From Hetaerina americana (Eukaryota; Arthropoda; Insecta; Odonata; Calopterygidae), in assembly GCA_022747635.1 (NCBI GenBank), contig JAKTNV010000041.1:601001-665000 (forward strand): 64,000 nucleotides of DNA, in the 5' to 3' direction. Made by a program: the position numbers and the translations under genes. Positions 31,330-43,250 of this stretch are shown one piece after another; position 1 is the stretch's first letter, and each line of letters opens with the position of its first letter. The notes under the pieces are model-generated. The model was not told the origin of the DNA. It worked only from the letters and a program-made list of their open reading frames with translations, and made no database searches.

Positions 31330-33187
31330 ATTTATCAAGTGGAAAAGTGCTTCGATCAGTTATTCATTATGTTCGACTTCCACCACATCACGCCTGAAGC
31401 TACTCACTTTTTTCTCCCCCTGGACTACCGCGACCCATCTTACCATAAAACAAAGAGTTGAAGACGCTAACGTAAAGAGGGAATAACAGAGGTCCGTCAA
31501 CACTTCAAGGAGGGGAACAACTGAAGTGACTTCCATCTGAGCGAACGCCAACTTTGCTTTCCATCGCAACACGCGAAGTTACACAGTACCTAAAATGTGA
31601 CGCGATGACGTCGTCATCTTTCTGCGCTGATTAGTAGACGCGATGGCAATGAATTTCACTTACAGCACATGCAATAGGAAATTGAAATATAGCCCCAGTA
31701 TAAACGAGACACGGGCCCATAGCTCAAAGCTCAAACTTTGTATTTCACAAGCAGACATTTTCATTTGGAAATGAAAAACATCTCCAAAACATTTCCAAAC
31801 AAACCAGGTTTCGACGTCCAAAGGCATCTTCAGGTCGTCATCTCGAAGATTACGTTGAACGTCCAAACCCGGGCTGAATCGAAATAAATTATCTCTGATA
31901 TCACAAAGATGCTATTTTTTCATTTCCAATATGAATCGATTCCATAAAGTTACGCCTTCAACCAGCAATTAGACATTTTCACTTGTGGAAAGGAACACTC
32001 TGTTTCCCGGGGCAGAAGCGCACAAGTTCCAAGAGTTCCATCTCACAAGCTGCAAATCGCTTGGGCTTCATGTCGTACACAGCTGGACGGATCGCCTCGG
32101 CGACCAAGACACGTGCGTACATCCGCTGTGCTCCACGAGATGCCACTAGTGAGAAGAAGAAGGGGAGGCATCTCCAAGAAAACATATGAACAATGCATTT
32201 AGATATTATTGAGATGGACTGCTCATCACCAACTTGCTGGTGCTCGCCGAAAAAACGGAGCGGGTTTGAACACGATGAAGGGAGTGATTGGTGGCCGCAG
32301 GACAGGCGTGGGAAGGCGCGGGAATCGATTGCGAGCGATACATGCATGCATCGATACAGAAAGAAGCGCAAGCAATCGAATCCAAGTTGGGGTCGCGTGG
32401 CCGGCGACGGCTGCGCTCGGGGCGCGACACAATAGGGGGGGGGGCCTTGGAAGAGGGGTGGGGGGTGACGCCTTGGTGCTCCAAAGAAGTGCCGTCCGGG
32501 TGCCTCGCGAACCGCATGGCGCCACTCGCCGGGAACGCAACGGCGATCGTAAATCCGCCGCGAAATAGCCGCCCGTCGTCAGAGCGGGTTTTCAAACCGA
32601 AATCACGAGTCTTCTCGAAAAAGCCATTAAATTTACGTTTCCATTGCTTGAAACAAATGTTGAGTTTAGGGCGAGAAACTGATGAAAACATTCGAGAACA
32701 ACGATAGGGTTATTTATTCAAACATTAACCACGGCAGTTTCGGGAAATTGTTAGCCATTAATTGAGAATGGAGCTTTTCGTTCACTATTGCGAAAATCTA
32801 CGCCATTAAACGCAGTTTTTGCTCTGGCGTCCTTGTCAGATCGTGAATGAAAACACCAAAAAAATGTTATGGTTTGTGTATCGTGCGTGGTATGAGTATG
32901 GACTGACAAATAATACAAAATTGATTAACTACAGCCAAACAAAACACAACGGTTAAATATCAGCCAACGGAATAAAGTATCTACGTCAGTTGAAAATCAT
33001 GAAATAACAAGAACAAACGCTCCGGATCATTGACGGAGCCCTTGACAGAAGAGGCAGAAGGCAGCGCAGAAAGTGGAACGCTACATAAACGTGCGTGGCA
33101 CGAAATGACACGAAACACTCAAAAGACGCCCGCATGCGCACACACCGGGGAGTGTGGTGCTCGCATATCACACGGGGATTGCGCCTT
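31330..33187. other. Unassigned sequence, GC-rich at 32240-32620
   Basis: No element recognised apart from a degenerate CTGAAGA...CGAAACC string on the minus strand near 31806-31836. The GC-rich island holds overlapping frames of 104-161 codons on both strands without motifs, and a G-run near 32432-32443. Confidence 0.35.
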
Positions 33188-33690
33188 CTGGAATAGGAGT
33201 TATCCTTGCAAACCGTGAGTGTGACTGCGATTCACGAGGGTGACTGTTATTCCTTAACAGGCCCAAGTGATCGAGTGGTTGTAAGTTTGTTTCATAATTT
33301 ATTAATTTTGCATTGATTGCGTGTGATTGAGATGCACGAGGGCCACTGCCTCCCAAACACACCCAAGTGACCTGTGGGTGCGTGTTTCCTATCTCCCCCT
33401 CACTTGTCACTTTGCTCGTGCCTTCCCCTTTAAACAAACCTAGAACCAATCAAGCTTACGATCTCGGCTATTTCGTTTTCCATCTAAACTGTAATATAAC
33501 AATCGTTCCCGGAGAATACCTCCTCTAAATTTTTGATGCGTCACTCAGTTTGTCATAACAGCGTTTTACGAATCTCTCTCCTCCACGCCGCAAGCGATCC
33601 AATTCGGCAATCAATCCCACTTCGTGAGGATCCCATATACTCGCAGCACATTCTAAATGAGGCCTAATCAACGACAGCAACGTTACTCTT
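33188..33690 (-). mobile_element. CR1-like LINE 3' end (C-terminus and 3' UTR)
   Basis: Minus-strand coding at about 33690-33550 reads LIRPHLECAASIWDPHEVGL, IAELDRLRRGGERFVKRCYD, the LINE C-terminal tail. Downstream (lower coordinates), 33456-33188 is a 269-bp block repeated at 37732-38000 with three visible differences. Because the second copy adjoins RT sequence of the same strand, I read the block as the 3' UTR of this LINE subfamily, ending at GGATAACTCCTATTCCAG. Confidence 0.72.
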
Positions 33691-33967
33691 TGACCATTTC
33701 ATCACAGTTATCCTGTACTCTTGCAATTAATCCCAATTATGTGTTAGTGTGTCCGCATATTCCCCAGTCAGTGCGTGTTTCGTCCAGGAGAGGTCGTTTA
33801 AGAGGGCAACGCCTGAGGTGCAACAACATTTGAATTGCTCATTTGAATCGAGACTTTCCTTCCAAACATTAACTTGTGCTCCCGCACCGTGAAGTTAATC
33901 AAGCCTACACTTTCTATGTCGGTATTCCAAATGTATGAGGCGCTCTGGAGGGAAGTACTCCTAGAAT
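33691..33967. other. Unassigned sequence
   Basis: Nothing recognised. Confidence 0.3.
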
Positions 33968-34160
33968 GCAACCATTTCAAAGCGTAAAATTCATTCGCCT
34001 TCACTAGGATTCGAACTCGGATCCTTGGATGTCGGGCCGAGGGCTAGTTGGCCACTTTAACCACCTATGCGTCCTCTTAAACTGCCAAATATCCGTGCAT
34101 TGAGGGATCCGGGTTCGAATCCCGGTCGATCAAGGCGTATGATTTGAGCACCCTGAGAGT
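33968..34160. mobile_element. SINE family B, second inverted pair
   Basis: The minus strand (34078-33983) carries GAGGACGCATAGGTGGTTAA with an A-box-like core and B-box GGATCCGAGTTCGAATCC; the plus strand at 34094-34150 repeats the T-arm half (GGATCCGGGTTCGAATCCCG) and GGCGTATGATTTGAG. The organisation matches 16480-16790: two tRNA-like halves facing each other. The sequence has diverged from that copy. Confidence 0.65.
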
Positions 34161-34290
34161 GCAATTGCAATTTATCGTCTCGGCATCGCCCCAACTTTCT
34201 TGGAACGTGGAACTACTACCGATAAATTAATTCATTACTATGGAATTTTTCAATTTTATTCTAAATACTAAGTGTCGCACCTACGCAGTG

Positions 34291-34932
34291 CAAGGTTTGT
34301 TCAAAAAACTGAGACTGTTTACGTAAATATTTCATATTATTATTCACCCTTTTATCATGCTGATCGTCTTCAAAATACAGCCCCAAATACACAACACTCA
34401 CAACTTATATTCCAGCTTTCGAATGCCATCTTTCGAACGCTTCTTTCGGGATAGCCTTTAAGTAGGTGCATTTTTATTGGATGTCTTCAATAGTTTCAAA
34501 TCGCCATCCTCTCAAGGTGGATTTCCAATCAAGGAAATGGGGTATATTCCGCTGGAGCAAGACCCGGAGAGTAGGGTGGCCGGGGGATTAACAGTGTGCT
34601 GCTTTTAACCAAAACTTCGGTAGCAATCCATGAATGATGTGTGCGCCGGTGCGTTGACGTGGTGAAAGCACCAAGACTTGTTTTTTTCACATTAGTGGTC
34701 CCTTCCGCAACATTACTCCTCTTAAATCGCTCATAACCTCTATACGAACATATACTGCTGCCTGTTCTCCGTTTGTCCTTTGGCGACATATTCACAATGA
34801 ATAATCCCAATCGAAGGAGGCGATCACCTTCACGTTCGATCCGAGGTTCACTGGGTTCCTGGGAAGACGGCCCTTTCCACTGCGAAGACGGAGCTCTGGT
34901 TTCCTTATCATAATGCATAAATGTGCACGAAA
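34291..34932 (-). mobile_element. Mariner fragment, minus strand, head-to-head with next
   Basis: On the minus strand from 34932: FMHYDKETRAPSSQWKGPSS (just after the first catalytic aspartate), worn middle, STLLIPRPPYSPGLAPAEYT near 34540-34590, ERMAI.NY.RHPI, then PKEAFERWHSKAGI and YFEDDQHDK in shifted frames near 34330-34370. A terminal repeat-like CAAGGTTTGTTCAAAAAACT lies at 34291-34310. The D of SPDLAP is G and the third catalytic D is E (PAEY), so the active site is lost. The N-terminal half is missing. Confidence 0.8.
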
Positions 34933-35400
34933 CATGGATGCACTGCTACACTCCAGAGACAACGGAGCAGCCGATGGAATGGGCTTCCGCTGTCAGGTCA
35001 TCGTCACGGTTTGTTGGGATGCACGCGGAATCATATACATCGGTTAGATGTGAAAAGGGCAAACGAAAATGGAGAATATAGGTTGAGCGAAGAAATCTAG
35101 AAATATTAACGTCATTTGGCAAAGGAAAAATTCTCGCCCATCAACACAATACACGGGTGCATTTCTTCACAGTTTCGAAGATTAAAATGTTGGAATCATT
35201 ACACGTATCCACCATATTTCGGCCCCCAGGGACTCTTTTTTATTTCCAAACTTGGAGAAATGGCTCGGCGGATACCAACGATGCAGGTCGAACGACGAGG
35301 TCATCGCCGATGCAGACGTCCACTCGGAGGACCTTGCGAAATCCCACTTATGGAACGGCTTAAAAAGTTGGAGAAACGCCAGGAACAGTAGATCAAGCCA
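34925..35400 (+). mobile_element. Mariner fragment of another lineage, plus strand
   Basis: Starts at the position of the first catalytic block with HETWMHCYTPETTEQPMEWA (HETW where DETW is expected), then VCWDARGIIYIG, KKSRNINVIWQRK, the second catalytic region worn to HQHNTRVHFFTVSKIKM, FLFPNLEKWLGGYQRCRSND, DEVIADADVHSEDLAKSHLW and LKSWRNA. These follow the order of a mariner C-terminal half. It is a different sublineage from the adjoining minus-strand fragment, and both begin at the same domain position. Confidence 0.78.
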
Positions 35401-35448
35401 AAAGGAGATTATGTTGTATTGTAAAACAAACAACACTCTTATAAACAG

Positions 35449-35915
35449 CATCAGGAAAAGTTCCGAAACTATAACTTTAATTCAGACATTGCCACAATGA
35501 CTCAAAATTCTTTACATCCCTCTTAGCGTCGACACATTTCTGCCAGCGGCTTTGCCACGACTCAGAGGCTCCATGGTAATCGGAAGGTCCTTAAGGGTAC
35601 GCGTTTAAGCTTCTTTGACGACACTAAAGGCATGGTGGTGTCCTTTGATGAATGTTGGATTTCACTTTTACGGTAAATGTCGTTGCAGAAGGTCTTCGCG
35701 AGCAGATACTCGACTCCGCTCTTGGTCGTCCGTACAAATACCTACGAGACGGGTTTCACGCGTATCTTTTGCGTCGCCAAATTTCAGTGGTAATATGTGC
35801 ATTGGCATCTTGTGCGATTAATATTCTCGTATCAATACCAATAATACGATCTACAACCATTCGCGCTACTAATCGACGACGGTTTTAATTCAGCACTTCA
35901 CGCACAGGTTGAACT
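35449..35915 (-). mobile_element. Mariner relic, minus strand, core deleted
   Basis: From 35915 on the minus strand: REVLN.NRRRLVARMVVDRI (helix-turn-helix block), EIWRRKRYA and VFVRTTKSGVEYLL (the block before the first catalytic D), and then KKLKRVPLRTFRLPW and SESWQSRWQKCVDAKRD, the C-terminal tail. The whole catalytic core is deleted. CAGGAAAAGTTCCGAAACTA at 35449-35468 may be the terminal repeat. Related to the copy at 18811-19400. Confidence 0.72.
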
Positions 35916-37731
35916 TAGTCGTAATTTAGGGTCGATTTCGTTCTCATTCGTTAATCTTTCCTGTACATTTGATGCGTCTCTGATTAGGACTCCTCTGAAA
36001 CGGTAATTACGGCAACCAATGATTAGTTTCCAGGACTTCCCGGGGCAGACGGCATGGATTGGGAGCAAGCGGCCCAATGAGAGCCATATTCACTTTACAT
36101 CGGGAGTGAAGTGGTCATTCTGTGACTTCTACGTATACGATATCAGCAACGGCTACCGGTTGAACTTTTACATGCCTATTAGGGTAACTGACGAACCGTA
36201 GCCGCAACACTAGTATTCATGTCTTTAGGTAAGGATAAATTTAAATAGAAACGCCATGATGAAAATCATACCGGAGCAGTAGTTGGAATATGGCCCTGCT
36301 TATATGCCTACATACATACGAGGACGTATACGGTACCCTGCGAGCCATCGCTGGAGCAGGAACGGCTTGGTCGTTCTCTTACGCCAACCACACTACTTTT
36401 GACACAAAGCATTTCCCCCGCCCCCCTACACAGTCGAATACCGGTATTCTGATCCCTTATCCTTCGAGGGAACATATGGCATCTTAAATCTCTCTCTTGC
36501 TCCCTCTAATTCCACTGACGATATCCCTCATACCACAACAGGATGGAGCTGATAATACGTCATCTAACTCATTGCTTATTGGGCATCCTTCCGATTCGTG
36601 CAAGTGATTCGCCCCGTGAGTATCCCTTCTTCTGCAATTTCGACGTGCCACCCAGTTCACCATCAAAGCGTTTCACAAATCCAACTCCAAGACGAACCGT
36701 ACTGATGTTCACTCAACTTCATTCATTCATTCATTCCGTATCATCTTCAGACCTGAATATGGCACCAAGTGTTGAAACCCGGGTCGTGTGAATTTAAACA
36801 GCACAGTGGAAATCGCAATAGCTGATTTTCATTTCTCTCCAATACACGCAGCCCCTCTACGGTGCACAAGATCCAATCCGCCGACTCACTTCTGGCCCCG
36901 TTCCATTCATATCGACGGTCAAACATGTGCCAATGACCAACATCCGCCATCCGGATTGTACATGTGGCACCTGAATTATCTGTTAGGAACACTAACTATT
37001 GCCTCGAGCGTGGTTACTCACCTATCAGTCGCAGTCGGACAACACCTGGGCAGTCTGAAAGAAGAAAACAAATGTAAAAAAGTGCACAAATATTCAGTCC
37101 GAACAATTAATGAAATTCAACCCAGTGTCTCGTGCCATGTGAACTCCGTATATTATCGGTTCTTCGCTTAATCTCTCCGATTTTAGAAAAAACGAGATCT
37201 CATGCGTAGTGCGGTGGCGCTAATAGCACCATCACAAAGTCATCGCTAAAGAGACTTCAGTCCAATCCGTAAGCAGAAGATGTAGACTGTATACTTAAAA
37301 TTAAAGTGGCTCCGGGCGTGAAGCAGTAGTAAACGAAATAGCCGAGACCGTAAACCTGTATGGCACTAGGTCTATTTCACGAGGAGGGCGCTGAAAACGA
37401 AGTTAGAAGTGCAAGGGGGGAAGATGGGAAAATATTCTGCGGTGGTGGAAGCACCACTAGAGAATACCTGTTCACACCTGGTGCCAGGTATTCTCTGGGA
37501 ACTTGCCAACTACCTTTCTTAGCACGATTACCTCGTATATTTTACTGTGATCGACGGGTCACTGGCATAGAAGAAATCCTAGTAAACGAGCGATTGATTG
37601 CGAATGACTAAAGGTCGAACACATACCCGAGTGACTGCGGACGTGAATTTGGGTCCTTCTTTTTTGATTTTTTAATTTATTTTAATTTTCTTTTTAATTA
37701 ATTTTCAGTCCAGTGTGAGTATAACTGGTCA
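35916..37731. other. Unassigned sequence with small LINE-like scraps
   Basis: 37324-37350 is an inverted match to 33458-33482 (CGAAATAGCCGAGA). A hammerhead-like string (CTGAATA...GTGTTGAAACCCGGGTC) lies at 36753-36775. 36840-36930 (minus) may be another worn LINE C-terminus. No gene recognised. Confidence 0.35.
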
Positions 37732-38810
37732 CTGGAATAGGAGTTATCCTTGCAAATCGTGAGTGTGACTGCGATTCACGAGGGTGACTGTTATTCCTTA
37801 ACAGGCCCAAGTGATCGAGTGGTTGTAAGTTTGTTTCATAATTTATTAATTTTGCATTGATTGCGTGTGATTGAGATGCACGAGGGCCACTGCCTCCCAA
37901 ACACACCCAAGTGACCTGTGGGTGCGTGTTTCCTATCTCCCCCTCACTTGTCACTTTGCTCGTGCCTCCCCCTTTAAACAAACCTAGAGCCAATCAAGCT
38001 AGATCTAAAATCATCTCTGGCTACCCTTTGCATGCGACCATTCAAAAAGTCTACAATCCAACCCCGGATTTTTTCATCCATGCCATACGCTTCTAGCTCT
38101 GTGAGTAGTTTACCACGTGGTACTTTGTCGAAGTCTTTCTTAAAATCTAAAAAAATCGCGTCCAATAGAACATTCCTCCCTCCCGAAGTAAGAATATCAT
38201 GAACAAAAAACGCTAGTTGCATCTTGTAGGATTTACTCTATTGGAGTAGTAGTATTTAGGGGAGGCGACCGACAGCTGAGGTCATTTGCGCCATAGGGGA
38301 TGGACAGGGAGTGATGAAGGGTCGAGAGAAACCCGGCGTCGGCATTAGCCTACTCTTTACGAAAGGCGCCAAGGAGTCCGCAGCTTAACGTCCCATCCGA
38401 CGGACATCGTACTCACTCAAAGTGCCCTCCATAAAGCACCTCGAGTAGGGATCGAGATACCTCTGAAAAATATTCAACACCGCCGGGGTTTGAACCCGGG
38501 CCCTCTGGGTGGGAAGCCAGTACAATAGCCACCGCACCATCTCGATCCCCTTACCCTTTGGGAAACCGCGCTGATTTTTCATTTGAACTCTTGACAGTCG
38601 AACTAGCAACTATATGTTCCATGTCCTTACATGACGTAGGCGTGAGGGAAACAGGTCTGTAATTACTCGGTTCCCACTTGTCTTCATTTTTCAAGATTCG
38701 TGTTACATTAGCCGTTTTCCAATCTCTGGGAACCTTGTGATCTACTAGCGATTTCTTAAATATGATTTCTAGAATTTCCAACGCTAGTTCCTAAAATACA
38801 CGAGCGGGGA
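37732..38810 (-). mobile_element. CR1-like LINE, internally deleted, with nested SINE
   Basis: Minus strand from 38810: LEIIFKKSLVDHKVPRDWKT, ANVTRILKNEDKWEPSNYRP, VSLTPTSCKDMEHIV, KSARFPKGK; then a 315-base SINE; then SYKMQLAFFVHDILTSG, LLDAIFLDFKKDFDKVPRGK and EAYGMDEKIRGWIVDFLNGR. At 38000 RT sequence joins directly to the 269-bp block shared with 33188-33456, so the rest of the RT including the FADD box is deleted. FDKVP retains the first catalytic aspartate, though KAFDK is changed to KDFDK. Confidence 0.82.
38236..38550 (-). mobile_element. tRNA-derived SINE family D, nested in LINE
   Basis: On the minus strand it starts GGGATCGAGATGGTGCGGTG, with A-box-like GGTGCGGTGGCTATTGTACT and B-box GGGTTCAAACCC (near 38492), so it is tRNA-derived. 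It interrupts the LINE RT frame: flanking LINE codons GFPKGK and SYKMQLAF join cleanly when it is removed. A short direct repeat TTAC at 38233-38236 and 38551-38554 may be its target-site duplication. Confidence 0.78.
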
Positions 38811-39019
38811 CTTGATAGGGCTATGAAGATTTATTAGGGTTAATACTATTCAGAAAACATTCCATTTTATTGTTTCAAATAATTTTTACGACAAGGGTAT
38901 GCTGAAAACGAATACACACCTGCTTGTAGAGCACAAACAAAAAGACTTTCAGAAGTACACCTGGTAGCATCCGGAAGTAACATTTCCCCTCAGCACGCAT
39001 GCGCAGGTTTGAGGTCGTT
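38811..39019. other. Unassigned sequence
   Basis: Likely 5' flank or 5' UTR of the following mariner; no terminal repeat recognised. Confidence 0.3.
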
Positions 39020-39720
39020 ACATTCAGTCAGTGTATTTTGAGAAGCGGAAGTATGGAGACGTGTTCTAGTGATATATGTCAACGCAGAGTTAAACAACGC
39101 GACTTAGAAAGTGACTCCAACTGAGATTCATCGTCGTTTAAAGGCTGTTTATGGTGACGATGCAATCGATAGGTCTACCCTAAATCGACGGGTAGTAGAA
39201 TTTCGTGGTTGGGAGCCTGGAAAAGCCATAATTTTTGATGAAACACGAAGCGGACGTCCAATCACTGCCACAGACGATAAATATCGCAAACTCGTCGAAG
39301 ATTTGATCCAAAATGACCGGCGAATCACTCGCAAAATCGTATCGAAAACCATATTGGTCGAGTTTGTCGTGTTAAAGGCAGCCTGGCGCCAATCATCTTT
39401 CAACAAGACAACGCTCGTCCACACACCTCGCTTACAACTGGAGAGGCTCTGCGAAACCTGAAATTTGAACCGATTTCACACCCTCCTCATTCCCCCGATC
39501 TTGTGCCTGGCAATTTTTATTTTTTTCCTCCACTCAAGAGACACCTCGAAGGATAATCATTACACCTCGGACGACGAGGTGAAGGCAGCTGGCAAGTCCT
39601 GGATTCGAGAAATGTCGGAAGTTTTTCAGTGACGGAATGAAAAAACTTGTTGCACGTTGGGAGAAATGTGTGTTGGCCTTAACAACGGTGACTATGTTGA
39701 AAAATAAATATATTATTTTG
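39020..39720 (+). mobile_element. Mariner relic with internal deletion
   Basis: TPTEIHRRLKAVYGDDAIDR, STLNRRVVEFRGWEPGKAII, FDETRSGRPITATDD and LVEDLIQNDRRITRKIVSKT form the N-terminal DNA-binding domain with its GRP linker (39111-39355). The frame then jumps to FNKTTLVHTPRLQLERL, a worn second catalytic region, and SHPPHSPDLVPGNFYFFPPL (the third aspartate is N), DDEVKAAGKSWIREM and LVARWEKCV to about 39670. The first catalytic block is missing. This is a different sublineage from the intact copy at 46.7 kb. Confidence 0.82.
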
Positions 39721-42119
39721 AGCTTTAAGTATTGTACTTTAATGTACTTTTTTCCCGATCTCGTTACTTGCATATGTTTGTGGTCTACCAGTACGTGTGC
39801 ATTACTTTCCAGCCCAGCCTGGTATTTTGGGCATCGGCCAGCCGCCACGATTTCGTCAGCTAACGTAGACAATTGGGGAGGACGCTTTGAAAGAATGAAT
39901 TTAATAAGTTCGTCTTTACCCAATTATTGTTTCCTCTTTCCCTTTTATCGTCTTTGATGGGATTTACTGGAGACATTTCCCTCAACCTCGCCGACAGAGG
40001 ACCAAAATGCAAAATGGATTCTCGTTTATTCTCAGGCAATCTTTTCCTTTTGAATTCGCTTAAGACACACCGAAATTCCCTCTTTCCATTCGCCCCAGAT
40101 ATCTTGTCATCATAAGTGATCTCATTCCTTCCGACGCTAGGGATGCCGTTCCTCTTATTTGTCACTGATGTCTTCACGATTTTGCCACGCCCACGTTGTA
40201 CCATCGAGGTTCCGAGTTTTGTTTCAGAAGTTCACTCGGAGAAGTCAACCTGATGGCTGCTAAGCGCAAGATGTCATGGAAGTGATTCCACGTACCCTCG
40301 GTAGTTCGATGTTAATAGCTTTCTTAAAATTTGGAAATGAACTCTCTGGCACATATTTTGAGGCGATCCTCCCCTATATCAGTAGATTTCTCTTCTGAGC
40401 TCCTTCGCGACGCAGATGTATCTGAATCAATAACTACTGATACATCGGTTTAATTGACTCAATGTCTACCTTTACATCGCTTAACGCACTCACCATCCAG
40501 AGTGAGAAGCACAATATTTAACATTTCCCTCAATGGAGGCTTCAATTATCGTTTTCGAAAACGTGTGAATATTTTGGCAGTCTGCTTGTTTGAATGTAAA
40601 TACGTGCAAATTCTGGGAGCAGGAGCACAGGGGAATACGTATACTCGTACATATTGACTGCGCAGGACAAAATCAGATTTCTTCCTCCTTTTGCGCCACC
40701 GACCCCGATTTGTTTTTCTTATTTTGCATGGTACCCTGCATGATACCGCTAGGGTTCGTGGCAGGGGGTGTTCACGCACCAGACTGCTGTTGACACAAAC
40801 TACCGCCTCCACCATAGCGCCGTCGGATAATGTGATTTCGATCCCTTATCGTTTCGCGGGGAAAATGGCATCTTAATTATATCCAGCCTACATATCATCT
40901 CTCTCATTTTATTAACATGAACTCTCCTACTCAAGTAAGATAGGGCTAACGATACATTTCATCAACATCGCTAAAGATTTGTGTAGCTTTCGAGATTTCA
41001 AGTCAAATGGAATATCATGAGGAATTGAAGAAAACCACGAGAGCGTAGGGATTATTTTTCAAAAATACCACTTTAATTCCCGTACTTCACTGTTTTACAA
41101 AGGATTTGTGGTTAAAATTGTGCTCAGGGTGAGCGGTGTAATTAATTCCTCCGAACGCCAGTACATATGAATGAAGATATTGAAAGAAGTGCAATAGCTT
41201 CAGAGTGAACTAACTAACTCAGTATTGGCAGGAATGATTGCATTCAATTTATTATTCACTCGTTAAGGATTAATCAAGTACTTTTACATATTGACTCAGG
41301 ATTTCAAAATTCCGTTTCTTATTTCAAATCAAAAACGAAAATTAAACACGTTCAGAAACAATTGTGTCAAAAAGTTATCCGACACAGAAGTGACCACTGC
41401 TGACTGGTACTTGTTAAATAAGCTCTTTTATCGATGACTTCTCATTGCTAACTCAGGCTAAATTAATAAATTGAGAAAAAACGTTGCATCCATTACATAA
41501 ATTCCATACTCCATGCTTCATGGGCTTCCTTCGTAAGTCATCACTCAATCTGAACCAAACATTTATTAATGACGCCTGGGATAATAGATTATGCTTATCG
41601 TATATGTATCCGGGAGGATGGCGCACCAGTAGCAAGCATTTCCATGCCACAAGCGTGCCGAGGCCTCAGTGCATGCATGAAACCTTTTCCATTATTCATT
41701 ATTCCCTACAACTATATCTTTAACCTTTGGATTATTTAAATTCCAACGCCAATAATACCAATGACGTAAAATTATCAGGGGTAACTTGTTAGAAATGACT
41801 GGTATCCATAATTTTTGCAGAAAGCGTTTCAATACGCTGTAGCAAACTAAGCGCAATCCAGCAGGTTAAAATGTAGATTTTAGGAAGAAGAGGCGGGAGG
41901 GAGGGAAAAGAAGAAGGGAGAACGAGGAAAAGGAGGAAGGTAGATAGATGGTGTGAGGAGGAAGGGGCGAGTTGGGTTCATTTGTTGGAAAATGTGCTGC
42001 AAGCGTTGGGAGAGGATATATGAGGGTTAGATAAAAGGAATTTTCTAGGCGGGCTGCCCCGCGAGGACTCCAAGTTATGAAGAAGAAGGAAGGGGCCAGG
42101 AATTCAGATTCGGAGGATG
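39721..42119. other. Unassigned sequence, mostly AT-rich
   Basis: Two adjoining minus-strand frames at 39720-40204 (up to 114 codons) have protein-like composition but no recognisable domain. 41870-42120 is purine-rich. No mobile element was identified. Confidence 0.35.
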
Positions 42120-43160
42120 ATTTGGGAGATGGTGTCACGTAAAAAACACTGTTGCAGAGGACTACGGAAAACCACCTAAAATATTACCCCACGAACCGAC
42201 GATGGGCAGGTTTACCATTATGAGTCCCCTGGCAACTAAGGGAACAATCGGCTGGGCGCCGCGCCCGGCAAAGCTTACGCGGTCGTCATCTCACGAAACC
42301 CTTGCAAAGGAAAACCGACAGCAGTAGAACAGAAGATGAGGACCGAATTAGTTAGAACAGGAACTTGGAATGTTAAGACAATAATGAAGACAGGGAAATT
42401 GAAGAATATTAAGCGAGAGATGGAAAGGGGAAAAATAGATATTTTAGGTCTATGCGAGGTGAGATGGAAGGATAGCGGGGATTACTGGAGTGATAAGTAT
42501 AGAATAATATACAGCGGCGGGGACGAGAGCCAACGAGGGGTTGCCATAGTATTAAATGAAGAGGTAGGAAGAAGCGTAGTCAACATAGAGCAGGTAACGG
42601 ATAGAATACTACTAGTGGAGATAAAAGCAGAACCGACGAACTTGGTTATTATTCAGGTATACATGCCACCGAGCAACCATAAGGAAGAAGAGGTCGATAG
42701 GCTATACGATCAGTTAGAGGACTTTATCTGGTGTGTTCCTTCAGGGAAACATTTGATAGTGATGGGGGATTGGAATGCGACGGTAGGCGAAGGAAGAGAT
42801 GGTGATGAGGTGGGGGACTACGGTTTAGGCACGAGGAATGACCGCGGGGAGAAAGCAGTTTAGTTCTGCTCGAGACAGGGGTTAGTCATCACCAACACTT
42901 GGTTTAGACACCACAAAATGATTTAGCATACATGGAAAATGCCAGTTGACTCAGAAAAGTCTCAGTTAGATTATATTATGGCTAGGCACAGATTCAGGAA
43001 GAGTGTGATCAATTCTCACAGCTTCCCGGAGAACGGAGGCAGACTCCGCCCACAATTTAGCTGTGATGAAGTACAGGGTCAAATTGAAAGGAAACAACAA
43101 GGAGGTCCTTTAGGAAATGGAATGTAGAAGCATTAAATGGAATGACAAGGATAGCGTGTA
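42120..43160 (+). mobile_element. RTE-like retrotransposon, 5' portion (copy 5)
   Basis: The most complete 5' end in plus orientation. A non-coding leader at about 42120-42335 aligns, inverted, to 59.95-60.2 kb and, diverged, to 15.1-15.26 kb. The endonuclease frame follows, then the linker (AGAAGCATTAAATGGAATGA). It stops at a TA (43159-43160), where a mariner-like terminal sequence begins. Confidence 0.88.
42336..42863 (+). pseudogene. RTE apurinic-like endonuclease domain, N-terminal part
   Basis: This domain nicks the genomic target to prime reverse transcription. The 175-codon open frame from ATG 42336 shows GTWNVKT (residues 9-15), GLCEVRW with the catalytic Glu41, QVYMPPSN with Tyr109, and GDWNATVG with Asp145 and Asn147. 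It ends at TAG (42861-42863), where the other copies read EFCR or similar. After the stop, the frame continues with SRQGLVITNTW and QLDYIMARHRFRK in copies of the domain's second half, though the distal (S/T)DHNL motif is damaged near 43045. All N-terminal catalytic residues are intact, so the stop is the first lesion. Confidence 0.88.
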
Positions 43161-43250
43161 CGAGGTATGTTAAAAAAGTATCGCGAATTTTGAATTTTCG
43201 CGGGTTACGTATATTTGATTTTCGATTTTCTGTGGCGTTATGTTGGTAAT
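43161..43250 (+). mobile_element. Mariner 5' end fragment
   Basis: CGAGGTATGTTAAAAAAGTA begins after a TA that interrupts the RTE linker. It resembles the terminal repeats at 18811 (minus) and 34291 (minus). No transposase follows; after AT-rich sequence, dispersed repeat R1 begins at 43556. Confidence 0.5.
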
